From: CAZADA01 sp964568975
GTDB taxonomy: Bacteria; Pseudomonadota; Alphaproteobacteria; Caulobacterales; Maricaulaceae
Assembly (NCBI GenBank): GCA_964568975.1
Contig: CAZMSO010000002.1
Span: forward strand, 62,001-126,000
Reading direction: 5' to 3'
DNA: 64,000 bases
Shown: positions 7,618 to 16,328 of the stretch, piece by piece
Layout: each line of letters starts with the position of its first letter
Position numbering within the stretch: position 1 is the first letter of the stretch
Program-made: the position numbers and the translations under genes
The notes under the pieces: model-generated
What the model was told of the DNA's origin: nothing
Databases searched by the model: none
Seen by the model: only the letters and a program-made list of their open reading frames with translations

Positions 7618-9693
7618 ATGACTCGCTCACTTTTTTTAGCGACGACGGCTGTCTTGGCTGTCGCGCCCGTCGCTTATGCTCAACCCGACGACGGATCCGA
7701 CGTCGAGGACGTGATCATCGTCACTGGCTCCGGCACCCAAGTGTTCAGCACGGAGGCTTTGCAAGCCGCTGATGTGCTTGATCCGATCGAGATCTTGGAG
7801 CGGTTTGACGGCTCGCTCGGCCGGACGCTGGCGGATTTGCCGGGGATCAACACGACGGATTTCGGCCCGGCGGTCGGGCGCCCGATCATTCGCGGCTTGG
7901 GCGGTGATCGCGTGCGCATTCTTCAAAACGGCGTCGGCTTGATCGACGCCTCGTCCATCAGCGTCGACCACGCGCCGGCGGTTGATGTGCTGGAGGCGGA
8001 GAAAATCGAAGTGCTGCGCGGCCCCGCTGCGATTGCTTATGGCGGCAACGCCGTCGGCGGCGTGGTGAACGTCGTCGACGGACGCATTCCGTCGGAGGCG
8101 GCTGACGGTCTGGTCGATGGCCAACTCTTCGCCGGCTACACCAGCGTTGATGACGGCACGCAATTCGCTGGCCGCGTGCGCAGCGGCGTCGGCCCGGTCG
8201 TGTTTCAGGTCGAAGGCTCGCGCCGGGACGCTGATGATTTCGACATTCCAGGCTTCGCCCGCTCCGACATTCTGCGCGCCATTGAGCCGCTGGAGGATGG
8301 CGAAGAGGAGCCGCGCGACACCGTTGAAAACTCTGACTTCACCTTCTCCACTGTCGGCGGCGGCGCGTCCGTGGTTGGCGATTGGGGCTTTTTCGGCGTC
8401 GCCGTGCGCAGCCTGACCTCCGAATACGGCTTGCCCGTCGAGGAGGAGGAAGAAGAGGAGGAGCCCGGCGGTCCCGGCGAGGCCGAGGAGGAGGAAGGCG
8501 GCCTCTTCATTGATCTCGACCAGCTGCGCGTGGACACCCGCGGCGCGCTCAATCTGGATTTCGGCCCCTTCTCTCAGCTGACGTTTTCGGCCGGCTATTC
8601 CGATTATGAGCACGCCGAAGTGGAGCCCAATGGCGAAGTCGGCACGCTGTTTGAGAATGACGGCTTTGAGCTCCGCACCGCTCTCGTCAATGAGGGCCCA
8701 GGACCTTGGAGCGGGACCATCGGCGTTCAAGCTTTCCGCACGGACTTCTCCGCCGCCGGCGAAGAAGCTTTCGTGCCGCCGACAGTCACCCGCGACGTCG
8801 CGGTGTTCGCCGCCCAGCGCTATGATCTTGATCAGTATGGATTTGAGGGCGGCGTGCGGGTGGAGACCCGCGATTTGGAATCCGACGGCGTGGACGCAAT
8901 CAATGACGGCGTCGGCGACGACCGCGATTTCAACACCGTCAGCGCCTCCGTCGGCGCGTTTGTGCGTCCGGCCGCGGGCGTGTTCGCCGGCTTGAACTTT
9001 GCGCGCACGGAACGCGCGCCGACGGATTTAGAGCTCTTCTCCAATGGGCCGCACGCCGCCACGGGCGCCTTTGAGGTCGGTGATCCGAACCTCGACAAGG
9101 AAACGGCGTTGTCCGTCGATGCGACGTTCACGCTCAATCGCGGCGGGTGGCGCGGCCAAGCCGGCGCGTTCTACACCGACTACGCCGATTTCATTTTCCT
9201 CGCGCCGACGGGCGGGGAAGATCCCGATGAGGGCTTGCCGATCTTCCAATTCTTCCAAGATGACGCGATGCTGTGGGGCGGTGAAGCGTTCCTGGCGCGC
9301 GACATTTTTGAATATGGGGAGTGGACGTTGGTGGGCGACACCACCATCGAATATGTCCGCGGGGAAACCGACACTCTAGGCGACTTGCCGTTCATTCCAC
9401 CGCTCCAAGGTATTGTCGGCGCGGAGTTGAATCATTCCTTCGTGGACCTGCGTGCGGAAGTGGAATGGGTGACGGAGCAGGAAGACACCGCCACCTTCGA
9501 GCTGCCGACAGATGGCTTTGCCTTTGTGAACCTGTCGGCGACGGCGCGGCCGTTTAAGGAGCGTGACATCCAGCTGACGGTGGCGCTTTTGAACCTCGCC
9601 GATGAGGAAGGGCGGCTGCACACCTCCCAGCTGAAGGACATCGTGCCCTTGGCGGGCCGCAATGTCCGCGTGGCGTTGTCGACACGCTTTTAA
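7618..9693 (+). CDS. TonB-dependent outer-membrane receptor, probably metal-related (ZnuD-like)
   Basis: 691 aa. Signal peptide 1-21, plug domain about 35-150 (ADLPGINTTDFGP, RPIIRGLGGDRVRILQNG, EVLRGPAAIAYGGNAVGGVVN), then a beta-barrel ending in the Phe-terminated strand ALSTRF. The plug stretch ISVDHAPAVDVLEAEKIEVL is like that of ZnuD-type zinc/haem receptors. An unusual extracellular-loop-like segment of eight consecutive Glu followed by PGGPGEAEEEEGG occupies residues 275-295, where ZnuD-like proteins carry His-rich loops. ATG at 7618 after a GGGGA. With the small exported protein upstream it probably forms a metal-uptake unit; zinc, copper or another ligand cannot be separated here. 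Confidence 0.85.
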   Translation: MTRSLFLATTAVLAVAPVAYAQPDDGSDVEDVIIVTGSGTQVFSTEALQAADVLDPIEILERFDGSLGRTLADLPGINTTDFGPAVGRPIIRGLGGDRVRILQNGVGLIDASSISVDHAPAVDVLEAEKIEVLRGPAAIAYGGNAVGGVVNVVDGRIPSEAADGLVDGQLFAGYTSVDDGTQFAGRVRSGVGPVVFQVEGSRRDADDFDIPGFARSDILRAIEPLEDGEEEPRDTVENSDFTFSTVGGGASVVGDWGFFGVAVRSLTSEYGLPVEEEEEEEEPGGPGEAEEEEGGLFIDLDQLRVDTRGALNLDFGPFSQLTFSAGYSDYEHAEVEPNGEVGTLFENDGFELRTALVNEGPGPWSGTIGVQAFRTDFSAAGEEAFVPPTVTRDVAVFAAQRYDLDQYGFEGGVRVETRDLESDGVDAINDGVGDDRDFNTVSASVGAFVRPAAGVFAGLNFARTERAPTDLELFSNGPHAATGAFEVGDPNLDKETALSVDATFTLNRGGWRGQAGAFYTDYADFIFLAPTGGEDPDEGLPIFQFFQDDAMLWGGEAFLARDIFEYGEWTLVGDTTIEYVRGETDTLGDLPFIPPLQGIVGAELNHSFVDLRAEVEWVTEQEDTATFELPTDGFAFVNLSATARPFKERDIQLTVALLNLADEEGRLHTSQLKDIVPLAGRNVRVALSTRF

Positions 9694-9895
9694 GGCGTCG
9701 CGACCGGGTGAGGGACGAGGGGCGAGGACGCGCGTCGGCGCGGCCTCGCTTCGCGGCTTCGCGCATCGCGCCTCCTCTTCCTTTGGGCGCTGCGGGGTCG
9801 CGCTGCATGTTTCGGCCCCCTCACGCCGACGGCGCCTCTTGCAGGGACCCCGCGCATCCCCCATAACGGATGCACCAACAACAAGGAGTCGCGCG

Positions 9896-11395
9896 GTGTG
9901 TCCGCGCCGCTGTCCACACGGCATGATCGACGCAGCCCCGCGCGCCGAACCGGCTCGATGTCCCGATGGGGACGCCGCGACTCCGCTCCCCATGAAGCGT
10001 CTGTTCATCAAGACGTATGGCTGTCAGATGAATGTCTATGACAGCGCGCGCATGCGCGATTTGCTCGCGCCGCTGGGCTATCAGCCTGTAGACGCGCCGG
10101 ATGACGCGGATCTGGTGGTGCTCAACACCTGTCATATCCGCGAAAAGGCCGCGGAGAAAATGTACTCCGAGCTCGGCCGACTGCGTCCGCTCAAGGCGGC
10201 GCGGGCGGCGCGTGCGACGGAGCGCGGGCCCATGACGCTTGTGGTTGCGGGTTGCGTGGCCCAGGCCGAGGGCGAGGAGATCCGCCGCCGCGCGCCCGTG
10301 GTGGACCTGGTCGTGGGGCCGCAAGCCTATCACCACTTGCCGGAATTGATCGCGCGCGCCCACCGCGCGCGCGGCGAAGCGCTGGCCGTGGATTTCAACG
10401 TCGAGGCGAAGTTCGATCAGCTGCCGACGCCCCGGGCGGAGGGGCCGACGGCGTTTGTGACGGTGCAAGAGGGCTGCGACAAGTTCTGCACGTTCTGTGT
10501 CGTGCCCTACACACGCGGCGCGGAGTGGTCGCGTCCTGTGGACCAGATCGCGGCGGAGGCGCGCGCGCTCGTCGCCCAGGGCGTGCGCGAGATCACGCTT
10601 TTGGGCCAGAACGTGAACGCTTATCATGGCGCGGCGCCGGCGGGAGATCCCGGCGGCCGGCGGGTGTGGGGTCTTGGCGCGCTTGTGCGGCATTTGGCGC
10701 GCATTGACGGGTTGGAGCGCATCCGCTTCACAACGAGCCATCCCCGCGACATGGATGAGGATCTCATCGCAGCCTTCGCGGATGAGCCGAAGCTGATGCC
10801 TTATCTGCACTTGCCGTTGCAGGCGGGCTCAGACCGCGTGCTGAAGGCGATGAATCGCGGCCATACGCTTGCGACGTATCTCGACATTGTCGCGCGGGTG
10901 CGCGCCGCGCGGCCGGACATTGCGATCTCTGGCGATTTTATCGTGGGTTTTCCGGGCGAGAGCGATGCTGATTTTGACGCGACACTCGAGGCGGTGAGGG
11001 CTGTGGGCTACGCCCAAGCATTTTCGTTTAAGTATTCCGTGCGCCCGGGCACCCCGGCCGCCGGCGCGCCCGGACGCGTTCGCGAGGATGTGAAGGCTGC
11101 GCGCTTGGCGCGGCTTCAGGCCCTGCTCAACGAGCAGCAGACACGGTTTAATCACGGTCAAATCGGGCGGCGTTTGCCGGTGCTGGTGGAAAAACCAGGC
11201 GCCCGCGAGGGCCAGCTACACGGCCGCAGCCCCTACCTCCAGGCGGTGCATGTGGACGGTCCCGCGACGCTTTTGGGTGCGCTTGTGGAGGTCGAGGTGA
11301 CGGGCGCGACCCGCAACAGCCTCACGGGCCGTCTTGTGTGCGATCACGATGCGGCGGCGGGCCTGCGACCGGCGACGGAGGGCGCTCCGGCTTGA
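9896..11395 (+). CDS. miaB: tRNA-2-methylthio-N6-dimethylallyladenosine synthase MiaB
   Basis: Radical-SAM methylthiotransferase that converts i6A37 to ms2i6A37 in tRNA. N-terminal UPF0004 domain (FIKTYGCQMNVYDSARM, NTCHIREKA, VAGCVAQAEG), radical-SAM triad GCDKFCTFC and a C-terminal TRAM domain. The GTG at 9896 is chosen because AAGGAG lies seven bases upstream; it gives 499 aa with a 32-residue unconserved lead. ATG at 9923 or 9992 (family start MKRLFIKTYGCQ, 467 aa) remain possible but have no ribosome site. The stop overlaps the TTG start of phoH. The 202 bases before it hold no gene that I can see. Confidence 0.93.
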   Translation: MCPRRCPHGMIDAAPRAEPARCPDGDAATPLPMKRLFIKTYGCQMNVYDSARMRDLLAPLGYQPVDAPDDADLVVLNTCHIREKAAEKMYSELGRLRPLKAARAARATERGPMTLVVAGCVAQAEGEEIRRRAPVVDLVVGPQAYHHLPELIARAHRARGEALAVDFNVEAKFDQLPTPRAEGPTAFVTVQEGCDKFCTFCVVPYTRGAEWSRPVDQIAAEARALVAQGVREITLLGQNVNAYHGAAPAGDPGGRRVWGLGALVRHLARIDGLERIRFTTSHPRDMDEDLIAAFADEPKLMPYLHLPLQAGSDRVLKAMNRGHTLATYLDIVARVRAARPDIAISGDFIVGFPGESDADFDATLEAVRAVGYAQAFSFKYSVRPGTPAAGAPGRVREDVKAARLARLQALLNEQQTRFNHGQIGRRLPVLVEKPGAREGQLHGRSPYLQAVHVDGPATLLGALVEVEVTGATRNSLTGRLVCDHDAAAGLRPATEGAPA

Positions 11396-12456
11396 GCGAC
11401 AAACCGCGAGCTGAGCGCAGACGCGCGCCGGTGGAGACCGTGCCGGTGGAGGATCCCGGGCATTTGCGCGCGCTCGCGGGGCCCCATGATGCGCATTTGG
11501 CGGCGTTGGAAGATGTGCTCAATGTGCGCCTTGAGGCGCCGGGCGGCGGCGTGCGCATCTCTGGCGCTGCGGACGACCGGGCGCGCGCGCGGCTGGTGCT
11601 GACGCAATTGCGCGCGGATGTGGAAAGCGGCGTGGTGTTGAGCGCGGATGATTGCGCGGCCGCGGCGCGGCGGATTCTCACCGACGGCGCCGCGGGGGAC
11701 GACGGCGTCGTGCGCATCGGCGCGAAGAGCTTTCGCGGCCGAACCGACGCCCAGCACCAGTATTTGGCGGCGTTGGCGGATGAAGCGACGCCGCTTGTGT
11801 TCGGCGTCGGGCCGGCGGGTACGGGTAAGACATTTCTCGCCGTCGTTTATGGCGCGGCGTTGCTGGCGGCGGGCAAGGTCGAGCGTCTTATCGTCGCGCG
11901 CCCAGCCGTGGAGGCGGGTGAAAAGCTTGGCTATCTGCCGGGGGATCTGACGGAAAAGGTCGATCCTTACATGCTGCCGATTTGGGACGCGCTGCGCGAA
12001 AGCCTCGGCCAACGCGTGGTGGAGAAGCGCCGCGAGGACGGCGGCGTCGAAGTCGCGCCGCTGGCGTTCATGCGCGGGCGCACCTTGCGCGACGCGTTCG
12101 TGATTGTCGATGAAGCGCAAAACGCCACCGTCAGCCAAATGCAAATGGTGCTCACGCGCATTGGCGAGGGCGCGCGCATGGTCGTGACGGGCGATCCGAG
12201 CCAAGTGGATCTGCCTGTCAGCCGGCCCGGCCGCGATGGGCGCGAGGGCGAACGCTCCGGTCTCGCGCACGCGCTGCGCATCCTCGACGGGGTGGAGGGG
12301 GTTGCGGCGGTGCGCTTCACTAAGGCGGATGTGCAGCGCCACCCCCTTGTTGGGCGGATTATCGAGGCTTATGCGCGCGACGCCGACGGCGTCCAACCGC
12401 AGAAAAAACGCAGCGCCGCGCCTTTCGCCGCGAAGGGCGGCGTCGGTTCGTCATGA
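11392..12456 (+). CDS. phoH: PhoH-like P-loop ATPase
   Basis: 354 aa from the TTG at 11392, which overlaps the miaB stop (TTGA) and has GGAGGG upstream. Walker A GPAGTGKT (140-147), Walker B FVIVDEAQN and the sensor-like TGDPSQVDLP are all present, as is the N-terminal KH-like PhoH region. PhoH-type proteins are associated with RNA metabolism and ribosome maturation, and the gene is almost always paired with ybeY, as here (ATGA overlap). Its molecular substrate is not established. Confidence 0.92.
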   Translation: MSDKPRAERRRAPVETVPVEDPGHLRALAGPHDAHLAALEDVLNVRLEAPGGGVRISGAADDRARARLVLTQLRADVESGVVLSADDCAAAARRILTDGAAGDDGVVRIGAKSFRGRTDAQHQYLAALADEATPLVFGVGPAGTGKTFLAVVYGAALLAAGKVERLIVARPAVEAGEKLGYLPGDLTEKVDPYMLPIWDALRESLGQRVVEKRREDGGVEVAPLAFMRGRTLRDAFVIVDEAQNATVSQMQMVLTRIGEGARMVVTGDPSQVDLPVSRPGRDGREGERSGLAHALRILDGVEGVAAVRFTKADVQRHPLVGRIIEAYARDADGVQPQKKRSAAPFAAKGGVGSS

Positions 12457-13103
12457 CGGCGGACGCGACTTCCACGGCGACCCAAGCGCCGGCCCTGGAC
12501 CCCCCGCCCCATGCGGTCGTGCGTCACGCCGGCGATTGGTCGCGCTTCGACGCCGATATGGAGGCGCTGACGGCGGCGGCGTTGGCGGCGGCCGCGGCGG
12601 CGCTGGACGACGCCTCCTCAGGTGCTGGATCGCCGCGTCGCGGGGGGGAGACGGCCGTCGTTTTCGCCGATGACGCCCTCGTGCGCGCGCTTAACGCCCG
12701 CTATCGCGGCAAAGACGCCGCCACCAACGTTCTCGCCTTCCCCGCCGCGACGGAGCCGCAGGCCCATGATGACGTCCCTTTGGGCGACGTCGTCCTGGCG
12801 GTGGAGACAATTTGGGCTGAAGCCGCCGCCCAGCGCGTGGACCCGCGCGATCACCTTACGCATCTGATCATTCACGGCTATTTGCATTTGCAAGGATATG
12901 ACCACCAAACCGATGATAAAGCCCGCCTTATGGAAGGGGTGGAGCGCGCTGCGCTCGCCCGCCTCGGTCGACCTGACCCTTATGCCGGCGACCGCGAACG
13001 CCGCGACGCCGCACCGCGCTCTGGCGATGGCGGCGCCGACCCGCACGCCGCGGCCGCCGAGGCGAGCGCGCCGGTCGTTGTTGCGGGGGGCGATGGTGAG
13101 TGA
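12453..13103 (+). CDS. ybeY: Endoribonuclease YbeY (rRNA maturation factor)
   Basis: 216 aa metal-dependent RNase acting in 16S rRNA 3'-end processing and ribosome quality control. Zinc ligands H141, H145 and H151 lie in HGYLHLQGYDH, and TNVLAFP and GDVVLAVET precede them. The ATG overlaps the phoH stop by four bases. About 60 residues beyond the domain form an Ala/Pro/Arg-rich tail, so the protein is longer than the usual 150-170 aa. Its end overlaps the start of the CorC gene by 11 bases. Confidence 0.93.
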   Translation: MTADATSTATQAPALDPPPHAVVRHAGDWSRFDADMEALTAAALAAAAAALDDASSGAGSPRRGGETAVVFADDALVRALNARYRGKDAATNVLAFPAATEPQAHDDVPLGDVVLAVETIWAEAAAQRVDPRDHLTHLIIHGYLHLQGYDHQTDDKARLMEGVERAALARLGRPDPYAGDRERRDAAPRSGDGGADPHAAAAEASAPVVVAGGDGE

Positions 13104-14025
13104 GGCCGGCGAGCGGTCCTGGTGGGCGCGGCTCACAGCATGGCTCACAGCGCGGCTTGCGGGCGCGCGCGGCGCGGGCGGGGACGCCGCCGCGGCCGCA
13201 GAGGGCGGCGGCGGCCGGCTCTTGGCTTGGCCGCCGGGGGTTGATGCGCCCACGCCGCAAGCCCGCGCGCGTCTGATTAATGCAGCCTTGTTCGACCGGT
13301 TGCGGGTGGAGGATGTCATGGTGCCGCGCGCCGACATTGTCGCGGTCGATGTGGACGCCACCCTAAAGGAGGTGGCTCAAGTGTTTGCGCAGAACCCGCA
13401 CTCGCGCGTGCCGGTGTTTCGCGAGACCTTGGACGATCCCTTGGGCATGGTGCACATCAAAGACGTGGTGCGCCATTTGGCGCCGAGCGTCGGCAACGGC
13501 CATGAACATGGCGACCTGAAAATCCTAGAGCGCATCCGCCGGCCCGTCCTGTTCGCGCCGCCGTCGATGCCGGCGGCGGACTTGCTGTTCAAAATGCAAA
13601 GCCGGCGCGTGCATATGGCGCTTGTCGTCGATGAATTTGGCGGGACGGACGGCCTGGTGACGCTTGAAGATCTCGTGGAAGAAATTGTTGGCGACATCGA
13701 AGACGAACACGATTCCGACACCGGGCCTTTAGTGCGCACGCGCGGTCCGGCGTGCTGGGAGGTGGATGCGCGCTGCGACATCCACGAGTTCGAAGCGATC
13801 ATTAAGCGCGATTTGGCCAGCGATGACGTGACAGAGGAGGTGGACACGCTCGGGGGCTTAGTGTTCACGCTTGTGGGGCGTGTGCCGGAGCGGGGCGAGG
13901 TGATCCGCCATCCCGCGGGTGTGGAGTTTGAAGTGTCCGACGCTGATCCTCGCCGGATTAAACGCCTTTTGGTGCGGGTCCAACCGCCGGCGCGGGCGAG
14001 CCTTGAGAGCGACGCCGCGCCATGA
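13093..14025 (+). CDS. HlyC/CorC-family CBS-domain protein
   Basis: 310 aa, the soluble CBS-pair plus CorC_HlyC form that lacks the membrane DUF21 domain. Seen: the signature RVEDVMVPRADIVAVDVD, first CBS with HSRVPVFRETLDDPLGMVHIKDV, second CBS with HMALVVDEFGGTDGLVTLEDLVEEIVGDIEDEHD, and the C-terminal transporter-associated domain with DTLGGLVF. Such proteins are linked to Mg/Co efflux control or to lipoprotein processing, and the gene usually sits before lnt. ATG at 13093 overlaps the ybeY end; the long N-terminal Ala/Gly linker is poorly conserved. Confidence 0.9.
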   Translation: MVSEAGERSWWARLTAWLTARLAGARGAGGDAAAAAEGGGGRLLAWPPGVDAPTPQARARLINAALFDRLRVEDVMVPRADIVAVDVDATLKEVAQVFAQNPHSRVPVFRETLDDPLGMVHIKDVVRHLAPSVGNGHEHGDLKILERIRRPVLFAPPSMPAADLLFKMQSRRVHMALVVDEFGGTDGLVTLEDLVEEIVGDIEDEHDSDTGPLVRTRGPACWEVDARCDIHEFEAIIKRDLASDDVTEEVDTLGGLVFTLVGRVPERGEVIRHPAGVEFEVSDADPRRIKRLLVRVQPPARASLESDAAP

Positions 14026-15653
14026 CGATTGCGCGCGCGCCTGCGCCCGGTGTGACGCGCATGGCGGGCGCTTTCGCCCGATTGAACGGCCGTCAAGCCG
14101 GTTTTCTCGCTTTTGTTCTGGGGGGCGTCGCGGCCACGGGCCATGCGCCTTTGCACGCCTGGCCGGCGACGGCTGTGGCCCTGGTCGGGCTGGTGTGGCT
14201 GCTGGATGCGGCGTGTGCGCTTGATAAGAATCTGAAAGCGGCGTTCTGGCGCGGCTGGTGTTTCGGCGTCGGCTATTTTTTGGCGGGCACGTGGTGGGTG
14301 GCGTCGGCGTTTGTGGTGCGCGGGCCGGAGTTTGCGCCCTTTGCGCCCTTTGGCGCGGCGGCGCTGGCGTTAGGGCTTGCGCTTTTTCATGGCGGGGCGG
14401 CGGCCCTAGCGGGCGCGTTTTGGCGCGACGGGCCGCGGCGCATCGCGGTGTTCGCCGTGGCGTTCGCCCTGTTTGAGTATCTGCGCGGCTTCGTGCTGTC
14501 GGGCTTTCCGTGGAACGTGTTCGGGCATGTGTGGCCGGCGGGTGGGCCGATGTCGCAATCGGCGGCGTTTTTCGGGGTGTGGGGCCTGACCTTAGTGACG
14601 CTTTACGCTTTTGCGGCGCCGGCGGCGCTGTTGGGGCCGAACCCGTCGCGGATTCCGCGCTGGGCGCCGACGGCGGCGGCCTTCGCGGTTTTGGCGTTCG
14701 TGTTCGCTGCGGGCGTGGGGCGGTTAAGCGACGCCGCCGACGCCTTTGCGCCGGGGGTGCGCTTGCGGGTGATCCAAGCGGATCTGACGGAAGCTGACAA
14801 ATGGCGCGGCGACGGACGCGTGCGCGTGCTGGAGCATTATTTGGCGCTGTCGGCGCGCGAGGGGCTGGAGACACGCACCCACATCGTCTGGCCGGAAGGG
14901 GCGCTGCCGTTTCCGATTTTGGAATCGCCGCCGGCGCTCAACCGGCTGGCGGAGGTGTTTGACGACGAGCAGATGCTGCTCATGGGCTCAGCCCGGCGCG
15001 AGCCTGATGATCCCGCGCGTTTGACAGTTTACAATTCGTTTTTGGCGCTGGCGTTTCGCGGCGGTTCGCCCTTTCCGGAAATGATTTACGACAAATCCAA
15101 GCTCGTGCCGTTCGGCGAGTTTCTGCCCTTGAGCGGCGTGATGGAGCGCATGGGCCTGGCGACATTGTCGCGGCGCTTGCCCGGCGGCTTTACGCCGGGG
15201 CCCGGTCCAGCGACGGTGCCGATCACCGGCGCGCCGCCCGCGGCGCCGCAGATCTGTTATGAGACGATTTTCCCTGGATTTACCCCGCGTGGGCAAGATC
15301 GGCCCGCGTGGATCATTAATGTGTCGAATGACGGCTGGTATGGCGACACCGCTGGGCCGCGCCAGCATTTGAACCAAGCACGCTATCGCGCGATTGAAGA
15401 GGGCGTTCCCCTGGTGCGGGCGGCGACAGGCGGCGTCTCAGCGGTTATCGACCCCTATGGCCGGTTGCCGGAGGCCATGCAGCTCCCCTTCAAGGAGGAC
15501 GGCGTGCTGGACGCGCCGCTGCCGGCGGCGTTAGCGCCGACGCTTTACGCTTTGGTCGGCGATGCGGTGTTTGCGTTGTTGTTCACGGGCTTAGCGCTGA
15601 CGGCGCGGCGTCCGCGGGCGGGGCGCCAGTCGCCCGCTTGGAAAGCACATTAG
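14022..15653 (+). CDS. lnt: Apolipoprotein N-acyltransferase
   Basis: 543 aa inner-membrane enzyme that adds the third acyl chain to lipoproteins. The N-terminal half has about six hydrophobic segments, followed by the nitrilase domain. Catalytic triad seen: Glu near residue 292 (VWPEGALPF), Lys near 358 (YDKSKLVPFGEFLP) and Cys near 412 (PQICYETIFPGF); a final membrane helix lies before the C-terminus. ATG overlaps the upstream stop (ATGA), completing the miaB-phoH-ybeY-corC-lnt chain with no gaps. Confidence 0.95.
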   Translation: MTIARAPAPGVTRMAGAFARLNGRQAGFLAFVLGGVAATGHAPLHAWPATAVALVGLVWLLDAACALDKNLKAAFWRGWCFGVGYFLAGTWWVASAFVVRGPEFAPFAPFGAAALALGLALFHGGAAALAGAFWRDGPRRIAVFAVAFALFEYLRGFVLSGFPWNVFGHVWPAGGPMSQSAAFFGVWGLTLVTLYAFAAPAALLGPNPSRIPRWAPTAAAFAVLAFVFAAGVGRLSDAADAFAPGVRLRVIQADLTEADKWRGDGRVRVLEHYLALSAREGLETRTHIVWPEGALPFPILESPPALNRLAEVFDDEQMLLMGSARREPDDPARLTVYNSFLALAFRGGSPFPEMIYDKSKLVPFGEFLPLSGVMERMGLATLSRRLPGGFTPGPGPATVPITGAPPAAPQICYETIFPGFTPRGQDRPAWIINVSNDGWYGDTAGPRQHLNQARYRAIEEGVPLVRAATGGVSAVIDPYGRLPEAMQLPFKEDGVLDAPLPAALAPTLYALVGDAVFALLFTGLALTARRPRAGRQSPAWKAH

Positions 15654-15654
15654 T

Positions 15655-15683
15655 TTTACAACGTTTAAAAACCGCCGTAATAT
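15655..15683 (+). promoter_or_regulatory. Predicted sigma70-type promoter of the XRE regulator
   Basis: TTTACA (15655-15660), a 17-base spacer and TAATAT (15678-15683) make a good housekeeping-type promoter in an AT-rich island inside otherwise GC-rich DNA. Transcription would begin near 15690, about 55 bases before the start codon of the regulator. Confidence 0.55.
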
Positions 15684-15691
15684 AGCTAATT

Positions 15692-15725
15692 GCAGCCAAT
15701 GGTTGCGTAAAGCGTTTTGCAACCA
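15692..15725. promoter_or_regulatory. Repeated inverted half-sites, candidate autoregulatory operator
   Basis: GCAGCC-AAT-GGTTGC (15692-15706) is followed by GCAACC (15719-15724). The second and third arms also form TGGTTGC...GCAACCA with a 12-base centre. Three related half-sites just downstream of the predicted start of transcription would suit an HTH dimer pair acting on its own gene. Confidence 0.4.
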
Positions 15726-15745
15726 ATAAAGCGAAAAACAGAGTA

Positions 15746-16183
15746 ATGGCAGGTTCCATGCAAGTAACAGTTAGGTCACCGAACCCAATAGACGTGCACG
15801 TGGGTTCGCGGGTACGTCTTCGCCGTTTATTGGTTGGAATGAGTCAGGATAAACTTGGCGACGAGCTGGGTGTGACTTTTCAACAAGTCCAGAAATATGA
15901 GCGCGGCGCGAATCGAATTGGTGCGAGCCGGCTCTTTCAGATGGCCAGAGTTTTATCCGTGCCCATCTCTTTCTTCTTCGAGGGGATGGAAGACACGACC
16001 GCCACGGGATTTGCTGAAGGCGACCAAACACCACTTGTAGACGACTTCATCAATAGCCCCGAAGGCGTGGCCCTGGCGGCGGCGTTTTCGCGGATTCGCG
16101 ATTCCCGTGTGCGCCGGCGCGTGCTGGAGCTGGTGCGGGTGCTCGCCGACGGCGACGGGTCGGAGGCCGGCGACGGCGAGTGA
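15746..16183 (+). CDS. XRE-family transcriptional regulator
   Basis: 145 aa. The helix-turn-helix (about residues 20-75: GSRVRLRRLLVGMSQDKLGDELG, TFQQVQKYERGANRIGAS) is of the lambda-repressor type, followed by a short helical C-terminal region. This regulator precedes metK in many alphaproteobacteria, but its targets are not settled to my knowledge. ATG at 15746 is used; an ATG at 15758 is possible. It has its own AT-rich promoter with repeated half-sites, which suggests autoregulation. Confidence 0.88.
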   Translation: MAGSMQVTVRSPNPIDVHVGSRVRLRRLLVGMSQDKLGDELGVTFQQVQKYERGANRIGASRLFQMARVLSVPISFFFEGMEDTTATGFAEGDQTPLVDDFINSPEGVALAAAFSRIRDSRVRRRVLELVRVLADGDGSEAGDGE

Positions 16184-16246
16184 CTGCCGCCGATCTGCGG
16201 CGCGGCGGCTTTGATCATCCCTTTCCTGGGCGGCGAAAAGCGTCCT

Positions 16247-16263
16247 GCCTCCCTTGCGGAGGC
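16247..16263. other. Hairpin between the XRE gene and metK
   Basis: GCCTCC and GGAGGC flank CCTTG/C-type loop bases, giving a six-pair stem. No T-run follows, so termination of the regulator transcript is uncertain. Confidence 0.35.
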
Positions 16264-16270
16264 GGCGCGC

Positions 16271-16315
16271 ATCGGCTTAGGTCCCGGCCGATATAAAGCT
16301 AGGCTTATATGACCT
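16271..16315 (+). promoter_or_regulatory. metK leader: candidate operator or RNA pseudoknot
   Basis: Two overlapping signals lie here. As DNA, ATATAA and TTATAT are symmetric arms around 8 bases (16291-16310), with a TATAAA that could be a -10 element. As RNA, ATCGGC (16271-16276) pairs with GCCGAT (16287-16292), and the loop bases AGGTC (16279-16283) can pair with GACCT (16311-16315), immediately before the GCAGGAGG ribosome site: an H-type pseudoknot layout. It does not match the SAM-II or SAM/SAH consensus as I remember them. Confidence 0.4.
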
Positions 16316-16328
16316 GCAGGAGGCCGTT

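Noticed and set aside
16184..16328. SAM-II or SAM/SAH riboswitch before metK
   Set aside because: I could not match either consensus; only a generic pseudoknot is possible, so I recorded that instead.
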